This document shows, piece after piece, positions 52,645 through 64,000 of a DNA stretch of 64,000 nt. The translations under genes and the position numbers were made by a program. The stretch lies in assembly GCA_025267735.1 (NCBI GenBank), contig CM046299.1, forward strand, positions 31,820,887 through 31,884,886. The letters are read 5' to 3'. The stretch is from Mactra quadrangularis (taxonomy: Eukaryota > Mollusca > Bivalvia > Venerida > Mactridae). Each line of letters opens with the position of its first letter. The stretch's first letter is position 1. The notes beneath the pieces were generated by a model that saw only the letters and a program-made list of their open reading frames with translations, ran no database searches and was not told where the DNA came from.

Positions 52645-55600
52645 GACAAGCTTAAGAAGAATACTTAAAAGAAAGAAATCAGTTAAATAAACACTTACTA
52701 AAACACACATAAGACTAACAAAGTGACATATATTACATATTTTACTATCGAATTTTAACATTGAAATCAAACAGTAAGAACATAAACACGGTACTTGAAA
52801 ATATATCCTTTGTTGAATATGTATGAATTATGAATTTTACCCGTGAGTAATAAATGAGATATACATTGTATATATATACAAACTAAGATATGACGGTCTT
52901 GTATACAGAATAAATGCAATATAACAGTACACATAACTTACATGTATGCCAGAGTACATTTAAACACGTACATAAAACATACACATCACATATTGTATAA
53001 AGGTACTAGTACACAGATGTGTTAAGATTTTTCTATATTTTCAAAATACCATTCAGTGGTGGTAATTGTGTCACAAAAAAAATCTTAACATTGTAAGACA
53101 AACTAACCTATAGATTGCAAGAAATATACAATAAAAGTCACAAAATTGCACTAAAATTCTCTATACCGTGACATACGGGGTAGATTTTTACTACTTGAAA
53201 CACCATCATTTGCAGTTGTATGTCCATTACCACTAAAATTGTCATTATCAAAACACTAATTTCCGGCTTCAAAAATATTTCAATACAATTTAGATAGTTT
53301 CAGAAAAAGTTGATTTTAAGTTGAAATCTGTGAATGAGTACCTTTAATTGCAAATAAAAGAGAAACACCTAACTAGGTATAAATGTATATGTATTCTTAA
53401 AAGATAACAAATAAAACGTTAGAGGAAAACCTCAGACTAGTTTAAAACATTTAATATCAGGACTTTACATTTCAACGTTTATTTGGCGTCACCATTAACA
53501 GAGGAAAATACATTTATAACTTTTAACAGTACGTATCATCGAGCATCATAACTTTTTAGCAATAATCCAGCCAAGTTCCATCATTTTCACGATTTTTATT
53601 GAGTTAAAGAAAGCCCTTTAGGTGACAAATTTTGGACAAACCATGAAATCTATCGTTATGTTTATAAAATGCAATATCGTTTCCAAGGTAGCTTAGATCA
53701 AAGTTTAAACTTAAAAGATATACTATGGGATCGTAAATGAAACGGCCCAGAACATTTACAGTAAACTTTTAACCTGTTTTAGTTGTTTATACATTGGTGG
53801 TGACTTCATTTGAGTCAAACTTAACCAGTTTAACCAATGTTGGTGGTCAATGCCTCTTAAATCTGAATGTAATGGTGAGCCCAACAAGAAGTTCAAAGGA
53901 CTTTCTATATACTCACATACGTTGACATAGTATCAAAGTGATATTTGAGTGTTGAAACACGTCTCCTAGATAGCAACTTTTGCTAAATCAATGTTTTTCA
54001 TCATAAAACATTGTTAACATCGTCGAAAGAACAGTTTCAATCAATTTTTTCAGCAGTTTTTGAGATACTGGCTTACACGTAAAAACTTTACTACATTGAA
54101 TACCTTGAATATTCTACGAATCATGAATAGTCTAAAAACTACTAATAAATTACATAACATAATCTACATGTACTTAACATGGGTAAAACATCATTGGTCA
54201 AAATATAGGAAATCTGGAATGAGAAGAAATGTAACACTATCACTGCATACTTTCAACAAGAGGCCAAAACAGGACGCCGGATCACACACCTGACCTATAC
54301 TCTACGAGTTCAGACAAAACTTTTTGCCAATATATAATTTTAATAAGTTATCAAAACGGTCGAGTGGGTACAATATTTATGAAATTGTTGACACCGAACA
54401 GTTCACACAGAAGGACAAATAACAATAACTGATCATAATAGCTGATCATGAACACTCAACTGTGTTCAGGTGAAAAACGATAAGATAATTTATGCTGTAA
54501 TTTATAGATATATTCAGCAATATACCACCACTAGCTCGGTATGAAAATATTCGATTACAATTAGAAACCACATTTGCTATAAGTACATGCACATATGTCG
54601 TACAATATAACATCTTGAAAATCAGGTTTATGTAACCATAACAACAAGGCATAATTTCATCAAGCCTTTAAATCATATAGTATAGACTATGTTTTATCTC
54701 GAGCAATGTTAGATTATCAGGGTGATAATCATTACATGTTACATGTATAAGAATAGAATATCTTTATTACTATTATTAACACAGGCGACATATTCATGTA
54801 TCAACGACAGGAGATTTAAATTTCACGTGGATTATTTGTCTAAGAATATTGTTCTCCTTGAATATTAATAATTTTCAATCAAAATACTTTTTTAAACAGA
54901 ATTTGCAGAATATATGAAGTTTTAAATTTGAAAATGAATTATCTTATCGTGCCTAGATTGTTTTCTATAGTTGTTTATTTCAACGCCAAATGCCATGTGA
55001 TAAATGATTTTGTTGAATCTTTGAAAACCTACTTACTAATAATTAAGTTGTTATATCAAATCTGCTTTAAACAAAGTTCTGATCTGTTTAATAATAAATA
55101 ATGCGCGATAAAACTATTTTAAACAGAGCAATATAACAGCTATCAATTCATAAGTATAAACCAAGAGGCATGAAAATTCAAATAGTAGTTGCTTTTAGTA
55201 TGACAAAATAATTATCTCATATTAGAGAATCCGAAATATATATAAATTGCAGAATGGAATGGAAATTTCATTGGCTGTATCATAATTTGTGAGTTATATA
55301 TTGAAGGGACATTCTTAGAGTGATTACTAAATACTTAATATAACGTGAATGTAATTCTAAGGCAAATTTACAGTCATAAAACTAAAATCAATCATTGTTT
55401 AAGAGGTAATTTTAAGGCATTTCTTGTTTAATGTCTACAAACTCTCATTTAAATCAATCTGAAAGTTAAGTATCAATAATGCAATATAACTGATACATAA
55501 AAAGTATCAACACTTTTTTTAACAACAATCAATATTCACATATGGGTACAAGTGTGTAGGCTACATCATAAATATACATGTATGTACTATAGCTTTACTC

Positions 55601-55950
55601 ATACTGTGATGAGCATTTCAAGTCACTTAATTAAAGTACAATTTATAACGTGATGTTTGTATTTATTTAAAGTTGCAGTCACACATTAAATGACCCGTAT
55701 GAGACTACTGACTACTGATGTACAAGAGACCAACATGTATAATCACAATGAAATTGATGATCAAATGATATATACAAGTTAACAAATCAATTCAATAATA
55801 TTGATATTTCACATATAAACATTTTATAAAACAAAACAGACACTAAATAGTATTATATTTACATAATTTTATACATCAGTCAACAAATAAACTATAAGTT
55901 AAAGTATCACTGTACAAAAATTGTATCTGTATATCTATAGATATTGCATT
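52645..55950. other. 3.3 kb without a recognised feature
   Basis: AT-rich, with short frames only (54060-54293, 54446-54652). No domain, RNA gene, tandem array or inverted repeat noticed. Confidence 0.45.
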
Positions 55951-55954
55951 GTAC

Positions 55955-56735
55955 AAAAATATTGTTCAGTACACTAAACTATCAATGTACATCAATATTT
56001 TACTATACATAGATAGTTTACTGTACATTAAACAATAAATGTACATCAATATTTTACAATACACAGATAGTTTACTGTACACTAAACTATCAATGTACAT
56101 CAATATCTACACAGATAGTTTACTGTACACTAAACAATAAATGTACATCAATATTTTACTATACACAGATAGTTTACTGTACACTAAACAATAAATGTAC
56201 ATCAATATTTTACTATACACAGATAGTTTACTGTACACTAAACTATCAATGTACATCAATATTTTACTATACACAGATAGTTTACTGTACACTAAACTAT
56301 CAATGTACATCAATATTTTACTATACACAGATAGTTTACTGTACACTAAACTATCAATGTACATCAATATCTACACAGATAGTTTACTGTACACTAAACT
56401 ATCAATGTACATCAATATTTTACTATACACAGATAGTTTACTGTACACTAAACTATCAATGTACATCAATATCTACACAGATAGTTTACTGTACACTAAA
56501 CTATCAATGTACATCAATATTTTACTATACACAGATAGTTTACTGTACACTAAACTATCAATGTACATCAATATCTACACAGATAGTTTACTGTACACTA
56601 AACAATAAATGTACATCAATATTTTACCACACACAAATAGTTTACTGTACACAAAACTATCAATGTACAGCAATAATTTACTATACACAAATAATTTACT
56701 GTACACTAAACTATCACTGTTTATAAATATTAAAC
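55955..56735. repeat. 54/48-bp alternating tandem array
   Basis: Long unit (54 bp) contains ATATTTTACTATACACAGAT then AGTTTACTGTACACTAAACT; short unit (48 bp) lacks the TTTACTAT part. From ~56090 to 56600 long and short units alternate semi-regularly; the ends are degenerate. Both lengths are multiples of 6, which explains long open frames on both strands that are not genes. Confidence 0.95.
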
Positions 56736-56908
56736 GATCACTGTACACCAATACTTGATGTACACCAATATTTTAGCCTACTCTAAGACATGTATATCAA
56801 TTAATATAATTTTGTACTTGTTCACTAATATAACAATGTACTTTAATTTGTCACTGTACGCAAATACTTAAATGTGCACCAACAATTAACCTTAACAATC
56901 ATTACCAT

Positions 56909-58039
56909 GGGCCACTTTCACAAAAAATCTTAAGTTTTTTCATAAGTCAAGACTTAAGCTTGGACTTAAGTTAAAAGTTGTGGTGAACTTAAGTTTTTAC
57001 TAAGTCAGTTTCTCGAAAAAACTTACGACAATCTTATATGTTCCTGACTTAAGTCTGGTCTTAAGTTTTGACTTTATCAATGTTTCAAAGCTATGCTGTT
57101 AAATCTGTCAATTTTAAACCGGTAATGTGTAAATCGTCAATAGTATGGTGTAATACATGTACAATCTTTTAGCAATGACTTATATACACATCACACAAAC
57201 ACATTAAATATCAATACACGATGTTCTCGTGTTATCCTTGTACAAGCAGGGAACGAAAGTAAAGCAAAAAGAGGTTAGTGTAATATATACATGTATGTAG
57301 AGCCTGAAAAACAAAACAAAATCACTGTGCAGGCAAAGCTTTCATGACTAATTAGAAAGCAGCTAAATAACTGGATTTATGAGTTTATCACTGAAAAGGT
57401 AAATCAATATTTTTTTTTATTTAAATTCTGCATTTCGTTGCTTTTTAACATTCACAGATACATAATTTAATTTGTTTGCTTTTATTTTGCATTCAACCCT
57501 GAATTTTGTTGTAGGATAGCTTTAATCGTCTTTAAACGCATTTTTATTTGTTCGCCTCTTCATAGAAATAGTGATACATATTTGTATTTGTATGCCATTC
57601 ATTCTATGAGTCATGCCATTTGAATTCTGTGCCAGTAGCATAGAACTTTAATGCAACAAGATCTTTCATGTAAACTGACTAACTTTGTGACCGCACGAAA
57701 TGGCCTTGCAGTAACTTGCTGGTCTGGATAACCTGTACATATTTATTAAGTAATGGTCGTCAAACACTTCTAATGGGTTAAATATATTCTAATTATTCGC
57801 GGCCTACTCAAATGACATCTCCCTCCGAATTACAACATTTGGCGCAGCCATATTGAAATTTCTGACTTAAGTTGCCTGTTTTTTACTTAAGTCACCTCCC
57901 TAGGTGACTTAAGTTTTGTCTTAAGTTTATGTTTCAAAATCGACTTAAGTTTTTTGTGAAACAGTGATAAGATAAAAACTAGACTTAAGCAACCACTTAA
58001 GTTTAAAAATGAACTTAAGTTGTTTCGTGAAAGTGGCCC
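56909..58039. mobile_element. PIF/Harbinger-like TIR element, ~1.13 kb, nonautonomous
   Basis: TIRs GGGCCACTTTCACAAAAAA (left) and, inverted, ..TTTCGTGAAAGTGGCCC (right). Flanked by CAT at 56906-56908 and 58040-58042 (or AT if the TIR has a fourth G). Subterminal ACTTAAG repeats crowd both ends (56930-57070 and 57865-58020). No transposase. GGGCC-type ends with a 2-3-bp duplication suggest Harbinger/ISL2EU; TAA/TTA, the usual Harbinger target, is not seen. Confidence 0.75.
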
Positions 58040-58947
58040 CATGTCTGTAAATTATTTTACAATTGATTTAGCTATTTTTCATTTTGTTGAAGTATTCAAA
58101 ATGTGTGTTCCCTATTATATCAACGGACTATCTTCACTTCATATAATCCTCGAAATGAAAGCAGTACTAATACTAACACAGAAACAGCACATTTCCATTT
58201 GATACAATGTACATAACAAATGAGGACAATTCAATTGGACACATAATTATTTCATTCGTTCTTTATCACGTGGTTTAATGACTTCTCTATGAACAATGTG
58301 CTTCATACTATAGCTCTTCAATAAGAGTTTGTGTTTTTACCATGTCTTCCTTTCACGTGAAATTAAAATATCGTCTTTTCATAAACACGTGACCATGTCA
58401 CGGTGTCTCTATTATTAAAATATACCACATCGTTGTCAATCAAAAACACTTATATATACCATTCATTATTGATATAAACTTCTGTAATTACAGTTACGTA
58501 TACCATTTGTATTTGAAATAAACATGTAACTACACCATTTCTTCTTTATATAAACATGTATACTTGCATTCAGCACCATGTGACCAGGGTATAGGACTAT
58601 GTGTCTGTATACCATTACCTATACGTGTGCTGTGTAATAACGTCTCGTTACATCCTTCTCCTGTAAACATATAAACAATACAAATATACTTTCTTTCCTT
58701 AAATAGAAGTTGAAATAGAATGATGGATGGGAAAAGTTAAATAAAATTGCAACAAAAAACATCAGCAATTTAGTTTTAAGAAAATTTTAAAACTAGCATT
58801 CAAATTTTACAAATCATTCTTCTAAACGACCAAAGAAAAAGTATTCAAATAAAAGCCCATGTATACGTAAATGTTAATTCATATTAATAACAAAGTAGAT
58901 CTAATGCTACAGCCCCATAATCACAATCAAAGCACTGAAAGTGCTGT
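58040..58947. other. No recognised feature apart from one hairpin motif
   Basis: AATCAAAGCACTGAAAGTGC at 58926 is a recurrent hairpin copy, adjoining the SINE target site. Otherwise nothing supported. Confidence 0.4.
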
Positions 58948-58960
58948 AGAAACGATTCTT

Positions 58961-59258
58961 TATTTTATTTATTTTTATTTATTGGAGTTAACGCCGTATC
59001 AACACAATTTAGGTCATTTCACGGCGTCCAGCGCACCTAACCTAGCTTTCCTGGACCATTGTCTATAACCAGTACTCACCTACCCTTCCACAAGGCCGGA
59101 AACTTCTCCATATTATCTAATCAATGGAGGAAAATCGACATTATTGTCAAATTTTCATGGAAGGGTATAACCTCCCCGGGTGGGATTCGAACCCGCACCC
59201 CCTCGGGCACGAGTATCCAAATCCCGGCGCGCTACCAACTGCGCTATCGACCCGGGTT
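58961..59258 (-). mobile_element. tRNA-derived SINE, full length, with 13-bp target duplication
   Basis: On the minus strand the head reads GGGTCGATAGCGCAGTTGG (A box) and GTGCGGGTTCGAATCCCAC (B box), then a GTGAGTACTGGTTATAGA core with GTCCAGGAAAGCTAGGTTAG, then GCGCTGGACGCCGTGAAATG and an AAATA-rich tail. Flanked by AGAAACGATTCTT at 58948-58960 and 59259-59271. Acceptor-stem pairing is poor, so not a functional tRNA. Confidence 0.9.
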
Positions 59259-59271
59259 AGAAACGATTCTT

Positions 59272-59984
59272 GAAAGCGTGTAGGTACCATGTCTAAGATA
59301 TAATTTTATAATTAACACAAATAATAAGTTGTTAGATCAAGAACATAATATTATCAAAAATCTTGCAAATTTAAAGGTATTGAAAGTAAAATACACAACA
59401 AAATTATACACTTTAAATTTAGTAATTGTCTTGTGCTGTGACTAATTTGCTCTTCTGTAGAACTTTGAGGTAGATTCTCTGCAAACTTTTATCTTGATGC
59501 TGCTAAGTAATGTTGAACTTCTAGCAAATACTTGCATGGATGATATAGGTTTGTGGGAATTAACGTCAAAGTTTTGCTGAAAGTCTAGCACGAAATTAGT
59601 TGTATGAATTTATATATATCAAAATGAAAGCAACTAACAGATGAAGACATGAATGAGGGGGCGTGACGTTTGCATGTTTTACATGATGTTATTTTCGCAT
59701 CTTTTCTCTTAAACTGATCATTTTAAAGAGAAAAAAATAGTTAGTTCAGCTGATGTATGGTTTAAGGTACCTTACACTCCTGGGTCATACCTTAATTTGA
59801 CATTAAAAATGAACATCAATTTGTGTGAAAAAGTCACATTTTAATGAATCATAATTTTCCGAAAAATGCCTTAAAAGTAGCACTTTTCTGATAATCAGTG
59901 GAATCGGCTCAAATGCTGTAGATATTTAGGTAGTCTATTTTGATTCATGAAATAGCGCTTATTTTTTGTAACCCATTAGTCAAC
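59272..59984. other. No recognised feature
   Basis: AT-rich spacer. Confidence 0.35.
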
Positions 59985-60985
59985 TCAACCCGCGGCCAAC
60001 TCAACCCGTATTATATATAATCAGTTATTCATCATAAATAATATGTTTAAACTGTTAAATTTGATATCAAAATAAAATTTGGCGCTAATGGAAGATATTA
60101 AAGTATGAAAATAATGATGGAAATACAACATTTCGCCGTGTAATATGACTAATAATGAGTAAGTAATTACTTTTTATAGATCTGTGATTAAAAATATACA
60201 TTGTTCTCGTTTCTAGAGGTTATAAAGATTTTTCTACTTATATTTAGAATATTGATAACCTCTGGGTACGAGAATAAATATACAAATACGTAACAATAGA
60301 AGATCGTGATTTTGTTTAAACATATATTACGTGTCCATTTTAAGAAGTATAAAAGTTTCAATCTTTTTTATTTAAGGACGTGATAAAAAAGACTAAATAT
60401 CAATGATAAATATTCTGTAACAACATAGGCCTAATGACGGTTTGACATACTAGTTATACAAGTATGATTAATTGCATTTACAATTACAATGTATCAATAA
60501 TCAATTTCTAAATAATTTAACATAACAGTTTGTCAAACAACTTCGCACTTTAAAATCATAACAATAAAGACGTTCAATTCTGTTTTGTTTATCTCATATC
60601 ACACAATTTTTCAGTCATTTTGTATATTAATCACAAAATAATGTTCAATAATCGGTTTAACATGTGCTGAGTCTTACAGTATATGAGTACTACATATTTT
60701 GTATACAATACATACACTACAATTCACACAATACTTATGCAATCCTTAAATACCATTACTGTACTTTATCCACAAATATCTTCCATTCTTGATAGAAATA
60801 TATTCAATTTCACTTTTTATTGTTAATACATATTTTTACGATAAATTACCAAATAGATCATATATCAAACTATCATAATATATTTTACGGGATGAGTTAG
60901 CCACGGGATGAGTTGTCCACAGGTTGAGTTGTCCCAATTTAGGGTTGAGTTGTCCACGGGTTGAGTTGTACCGGATCCCAATGGA
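59985..60985. mobile_element. ~1-kb element bounded by inverted CAACTCAACCCG repeat clusters
   Basis: Left: two units (CAACTCAACCCGCGG, CAACTCAACCCGTAT). Right: four to five units in the opposite orientation (GGGTTGAGTTGTCCACGGGT, etc., 60893-60970), ending ACCGGATCC. A compact version lies at 49158-49295, ending TTCCGACCC. AT-rich interior without ORF; also holds a remnant of the 3713 fold-back (60225-60276). Confidence 0.6.
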
Positions 60986-62509
60986 AGCGGTTTATTGTCG
61001 AAGAAGAAAGTGTGACATGCCGTTTATTAATCACTTGCGAAAGTCTGTTGTCCACATTCGGAGTGCTTTATAATGATAAAGTGTATGTACAGTGCAAAAA
61101 CTAATGGATTTACAACGTTATAGTCACAATAACTGGTTAAATAAATGGAGACGAACCGCCCCTATTCAAGGCTATTGTGCGAGCGAATCGTCTACAGGCG
61201 AATCGTCAACGAGCGAATGTAACTGGGTGCGAATCGTTCGCTACCTTTCCGAAACTAGGTCATTTTTCTGCTTTGAGATAAAGACGTTTTCACGATTAGT
61301 ATTATGCTTCATTCTCAGTCTATACATATGCAATGTTGTGCAAATTCATTTTTTAAACTGTCGAGAGAAATATATTTTGTCAAAACATGACTTTTTTTCG
61401 AGGTTCAACAGTCTCAACTGACCTTTCAGTTTACAAACGGGAGTAGCCATTTCGTAAAGTTTAGTACCCTGCTTTTTCGTTCTAGGTAGCTCACAAGCGG
61501 AATGAGCCAGGAACTAACGGTACAGAATAAATAATCAGGTCGGGTTAAAGTTCGTATGAAATATTAATGTATTTATATACACAACGGGAATTAATGAGTA
61601 TAATTACGATTGACTAGTTTGCGCCGTTTCGGAGTTGTTCGGTAATTTCCGTTTGTAGGGGAGACAACCTAGTTCCGTATAGTTATATGATGATGAGCCA
61701 GTATGCTTGGATTACGCTTCTTTGTCTTTGTTGATAGGCGCGGAAATATGAATACTTATGAGTCAGAATGGTTTTAAGATTTGTCAAGTCTCTGAAACGA
61801 TAAATCGTTCCAAAAATAGCCGTGAGGGCATCGTACGGGCGCCGTGAGATCAAGCTCCGCAAGGACTCGTACGAACCCTTGCGTACCCGTACGAACTATT
61901 ATGTTTTAACCAGGGTCCGTGGAATGAGCCGTGGTTACACGTATCAGTTTCAAAGTCAAATCGTAAACAAGACAGTGGCCGAATATGGATTAAACTTGCA
62001 TATCTACGGCTCCGTACGGGTGTTGTTTTGTGCCATGTGCGTACCGTCACCTAAATACCCAGCCTACGGCTGTCTGCACGTACGGGTCCGCAACAAGCCA
62101 CGATTTTATGGGACTGAGGCATTAGTAAGTTACTTCTGAGAAACAGATTTAAAAATGCTATTCCTTCAAGCTTGATAATGGTTTTTGTTCAGTTATATAT
62201 ATATATTATATAATAAATTTCTGTTTACCTAGATATGTTTAAATAAGGTTAGATGAGTCACTTAGACCAAAAAAGTTTAATATGATATGTTGTTTGACGA
62301 ATGGTTTAAGCCGAAAAGTTGATATAAAATACAACTATTTGTGCCTTAGTGTTTAGTTGGTCTACTTGGTAATACAGAGACCTAAAGTTCAAAACAAATA
62401 AAACCAAGAGAGATTTCAGATACGATTCTTGTTCAATCATGCTTGCTCATAAACATTGGGAGACAAATTCCAGAAAGCTGAGAGCCTGTTTCTGATGTTG
62501 GTACGAATG
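60986..62509. other. No recognised gene; CGTACGGG-rich patch at 61800-62110
   Basis: GCGAATCGT occurs four times at 61185-61240. Repeated CGTACGGGT / ACCCGTACG blocks at 61828-62095 give a 105-codon frame (61822-62139) that reflects the repeats; no domain recognised. Confidence 0.4.
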
Positions 62510-62510
62510 T

Positions 62511-62799
62511 TTTTTTTTTTTTATTGGATTTAACGCCGTGTCAACACAATTTACGTCATTTCACGGCGTCCATCGCACCTAACCTAGCTTTCCTGGACCA
62601 TTGTCTATAACCAGTACTTACCTACCCTTCCACAAGGCCGAAAACTTCTCCATATTATCTAACCAATGGAGGAAAATCGACATTATTGTCAAATTTTCCT
62701 GGAAGGGTATAAACTCCCCGGGTGGTATTCGAACCTGCACCCCCTCGGGCACGAGATTTCAAATCCCGGCGCGCTACCAACTTCGCTATCGACCCCTGT
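62511..62799 (-). mobile_element. tRNA-derived SINE, second copy of the 58961 family
   Basis: The same head (TCGATAGCGAAGTTGG, GGTTCGAATACC), core and ACGCCGTGAAATGACGTAAA tail, ending in a T-run on the + strand. Target duplication not clear. Confidence 0.85.
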
Positions 62800-62874
62800 T
62801 ACGACAAGTTTTATCTTATTATGTTATAAGTATAAACCAAACAATAAAAGCATATTATCGTAGATCTAAATTAA

Positions 62875-63330
62875 ACAAGAGCTGTCGGCAGAGACAGCAT
62901 GCTCGACTAAGTAAGTACTTGTTACATGAGATGTGGTTGATAATAAGGAACAAACATATTATAAAATTTGAAAATATAACCTTAACAAATTTAAAGTAAA
63001 AATAAATAAATATTTTTTTAAAGAAAATTTAAGATCATGGGAGACAATTATGAAAAAATGTATTTGGAGTCATGAACTTTGTCGCATGAAATGTGGTTGA
63101 TAATAAGGAACATATATTTAAAGTTTGAAGTCAATATTTAAAGAAATAAAACAGTTGCATTTAAAACAAACATTTTTTTAAAGAAACCATAGGTTCAAGG
63201 GAGATAATTCAGAAAAAAATGTATTTGGAGTTATGAACCTTGTCACATGAGATGAGGTTGATAATAAGGAACATATATTTAAAGTTTGAAGTTGATACCT
63301 TAAGAAATAAAAAAATTTATAATAAACAAG
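62875..63330 (+). mobile_element. Pearl-like element, second copy (truncated right end)
   Basis: ACAAGAGCTGTCGGCAGAGA with CAGCATGCTCGACT, then three core units near 62920, 63083 and 63244 (GATGTGGTTGATAATAAGGA). GCTGTC/GACAGC forms a small hairpin at the left end. The microsatellite and terminal hairpin found at 13690-13768 are missing here. Confidence 0.75.
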
Positions 63331-63555
63331 AAATATCCTTAAAAAAGATATTCGGCGCTGTGAAGTATTCATTTTGTTTGAAGTATAAATGTGTATGGTA
63401 TTATCTTAATTTATTTTAATTTCCAATTAAGTAACATATTTTTTTCGAGATCCACATTTTGAAATTATGGGACCTTAAACTTTTTCTAGACCCGCATATT
63501 GAAAATTTGTAACCGTATACTAAATACCAATACTAAATTATTGTTCTGATGTGGG
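63331..63555. other. Short unannotated spacer
   Basis: AT-rich, between the pearl-like element and a LINE fragment. Confidence 0.35.
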
Positions 63556-64000
63556 TTTGCCAATGCAGATGTGTTAGAACGCACTCATTTACTTTTTTTA
63601 AAGAATTTGCTCAGAGTCAAACTTACCACTCAGAATAATTTTGTTTACGGGGAATTGGGTCGTAGACCTTTAAAAACTATTAGAATGGTTAATATCATCA
63701 GGTTCTTGTTAAAATTACTTGTTTGTGTCAAGATGATCGAAAGTATATTAAACTTATTGATAAATTGATGTTAAATGATATTTTAGTATACCCTGGAAAA
63801 GCAATTTGGGTGTTCACGTTAAAAATTTATTAGAAAATTTAGGTTTTAATGATGTTTGGTTTCACCAAGGTGTTAATAATGTAAAGTATTTTTTGAAAGT
63901 ATTTCAACAAAGATTTAATGATATTTTTGTACAAGACTAGCAGTATCAACCCAGTAATTCATCAAGAGCTAGTTCTTATATTTTGTTTTCTGAATTTGGC
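63556..64000 (+). pseudogene. C-terminal fragment of a second, unrelated LINE ORF2 (runs off right edge)
   Basis: Frames in order: ADVLERTHLLFLKNLLRVKL with FVYGELGRRPLKTIRM, a frameshift, NDILVYPGKAIWV, a frameshift, VKNLLENLGFNDVWFHQGVN, FLKVFQQRFNDIF, a stop, then SNSSRASSYILFSEFG at the window edge. The YGELGR(R)PL block and the following layout are what I recall of the post-RT region of RT-only LINEs in cnidarians and molluscs. At least two frameshifts and one stop. Unlike the 37299-43015 family, no RNase H or CCHC motif is seen here. Confidence 0.65.

Noticed and set aside
51994..52770. 258- and 191-residue Tyr/Ile/Leu repeat proteins
   Set aside because: Pure translation of the (ATAAT)n microsatellite; no coding constraint.
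56107..56608. Repetitive ORFs on both strands
   Set aside because: Array units of 54 and 48 bp keep any frame open; sequence is a tandem array with no domain.
59190..59258. Functional tRNA gene on the minus strand
   Set aside because: Good A and B boxes but the acceptor stem does not pair and it continues into a SINE body with a target duplication.
61822..62139. 105-residue ORF
   Set aside because: Composed of repeated CGTACGGG blocks; no domain, and an overlapping antisense ORF has equal support.

Overview
The window is eukaryotic and repeat-dominated: AT-rich, with spliceosomal introns, tRNA-derived SINEs, a non-LTR retrotransposon family, Tc1/mariner fossils, fold-back elements, satellites and microsatellites. 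The types of repeat (an element with ~160-bp core repeats like bivalve pearl elements, and degenerate ~150-bp repeats of a kind I associate with bivalve introns) suggest a bivalve mollusc. That is an inference from family knowledge; no database search was possible. No bacterial operon, CRISPR array, rRNA or functional tRNA was seen.

The one convincing host gene is on the + strand at 11449-15515. Three exons join in frame to give a 413-residue type I membrane protein: signal peptide, cysteine-capped leucine-rich repeats, one transmembrane helix and a short tyrosine-containing tail. Intron 1 holds a pearl-like element and intron 2 a degenerate tandem repeat. A ~1.45-kb palindrome ends about 560 bp upstream of its start codon.

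The most informative region is 28489-45534, a nested transposon locus whose history can be read from the window itself. A minus-strand LINE (28501-45522, 12-bp target-site duplication AGAGCGGAAACT at both outer edges) was split into five pieces. The interruptions are: a 1.98-kb insertion between A and T with terminal hairpins (30363-32346); a 1.23-kb replacement carrying a gene-like terminal exon (33269-34502); a TA-flanked mariner-type MITE (35996-36861); and a TG...CA LTR-like element with 4-bp duplication GTAT (36937-44334). The LTR-like element in turn received a second, nearly intact + strand LINE of the same family (37299-43015, 12-bp duplication GAAAAGTGACAG). That copy encodes a zinc-knuckle ORF1 and an endonuclease / reverse transcriptase / RNase H ORF2 broken only by two nonsense codons. 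Each LINE copy supplies the empty site needed to place the insertions in the other.

The flanks are accessory. 1-11.4 kb holds a duplicated repeat with a degenerate Cys-rich ORF, TIR elements, a Tc1-like fossil, a 44-bp satellite split by a SINE, and the palindrome. 15.6-28.5 kb holds inverted-repeat elements, a ~155-bp tandem repeat, a candidate TATA/CTCF-like site, and the second copy of the 1-kb repeat. 45.5-64 kb holds a mariner fossil, 28-bp, 5-bp and 54/48-bp arrays, a Harbinger-like TIR element, SINEs with target duplications, and a LINE fragment running off the right edge. Long stretches (notably 52.6-55.9 kb) show nothing I can name.
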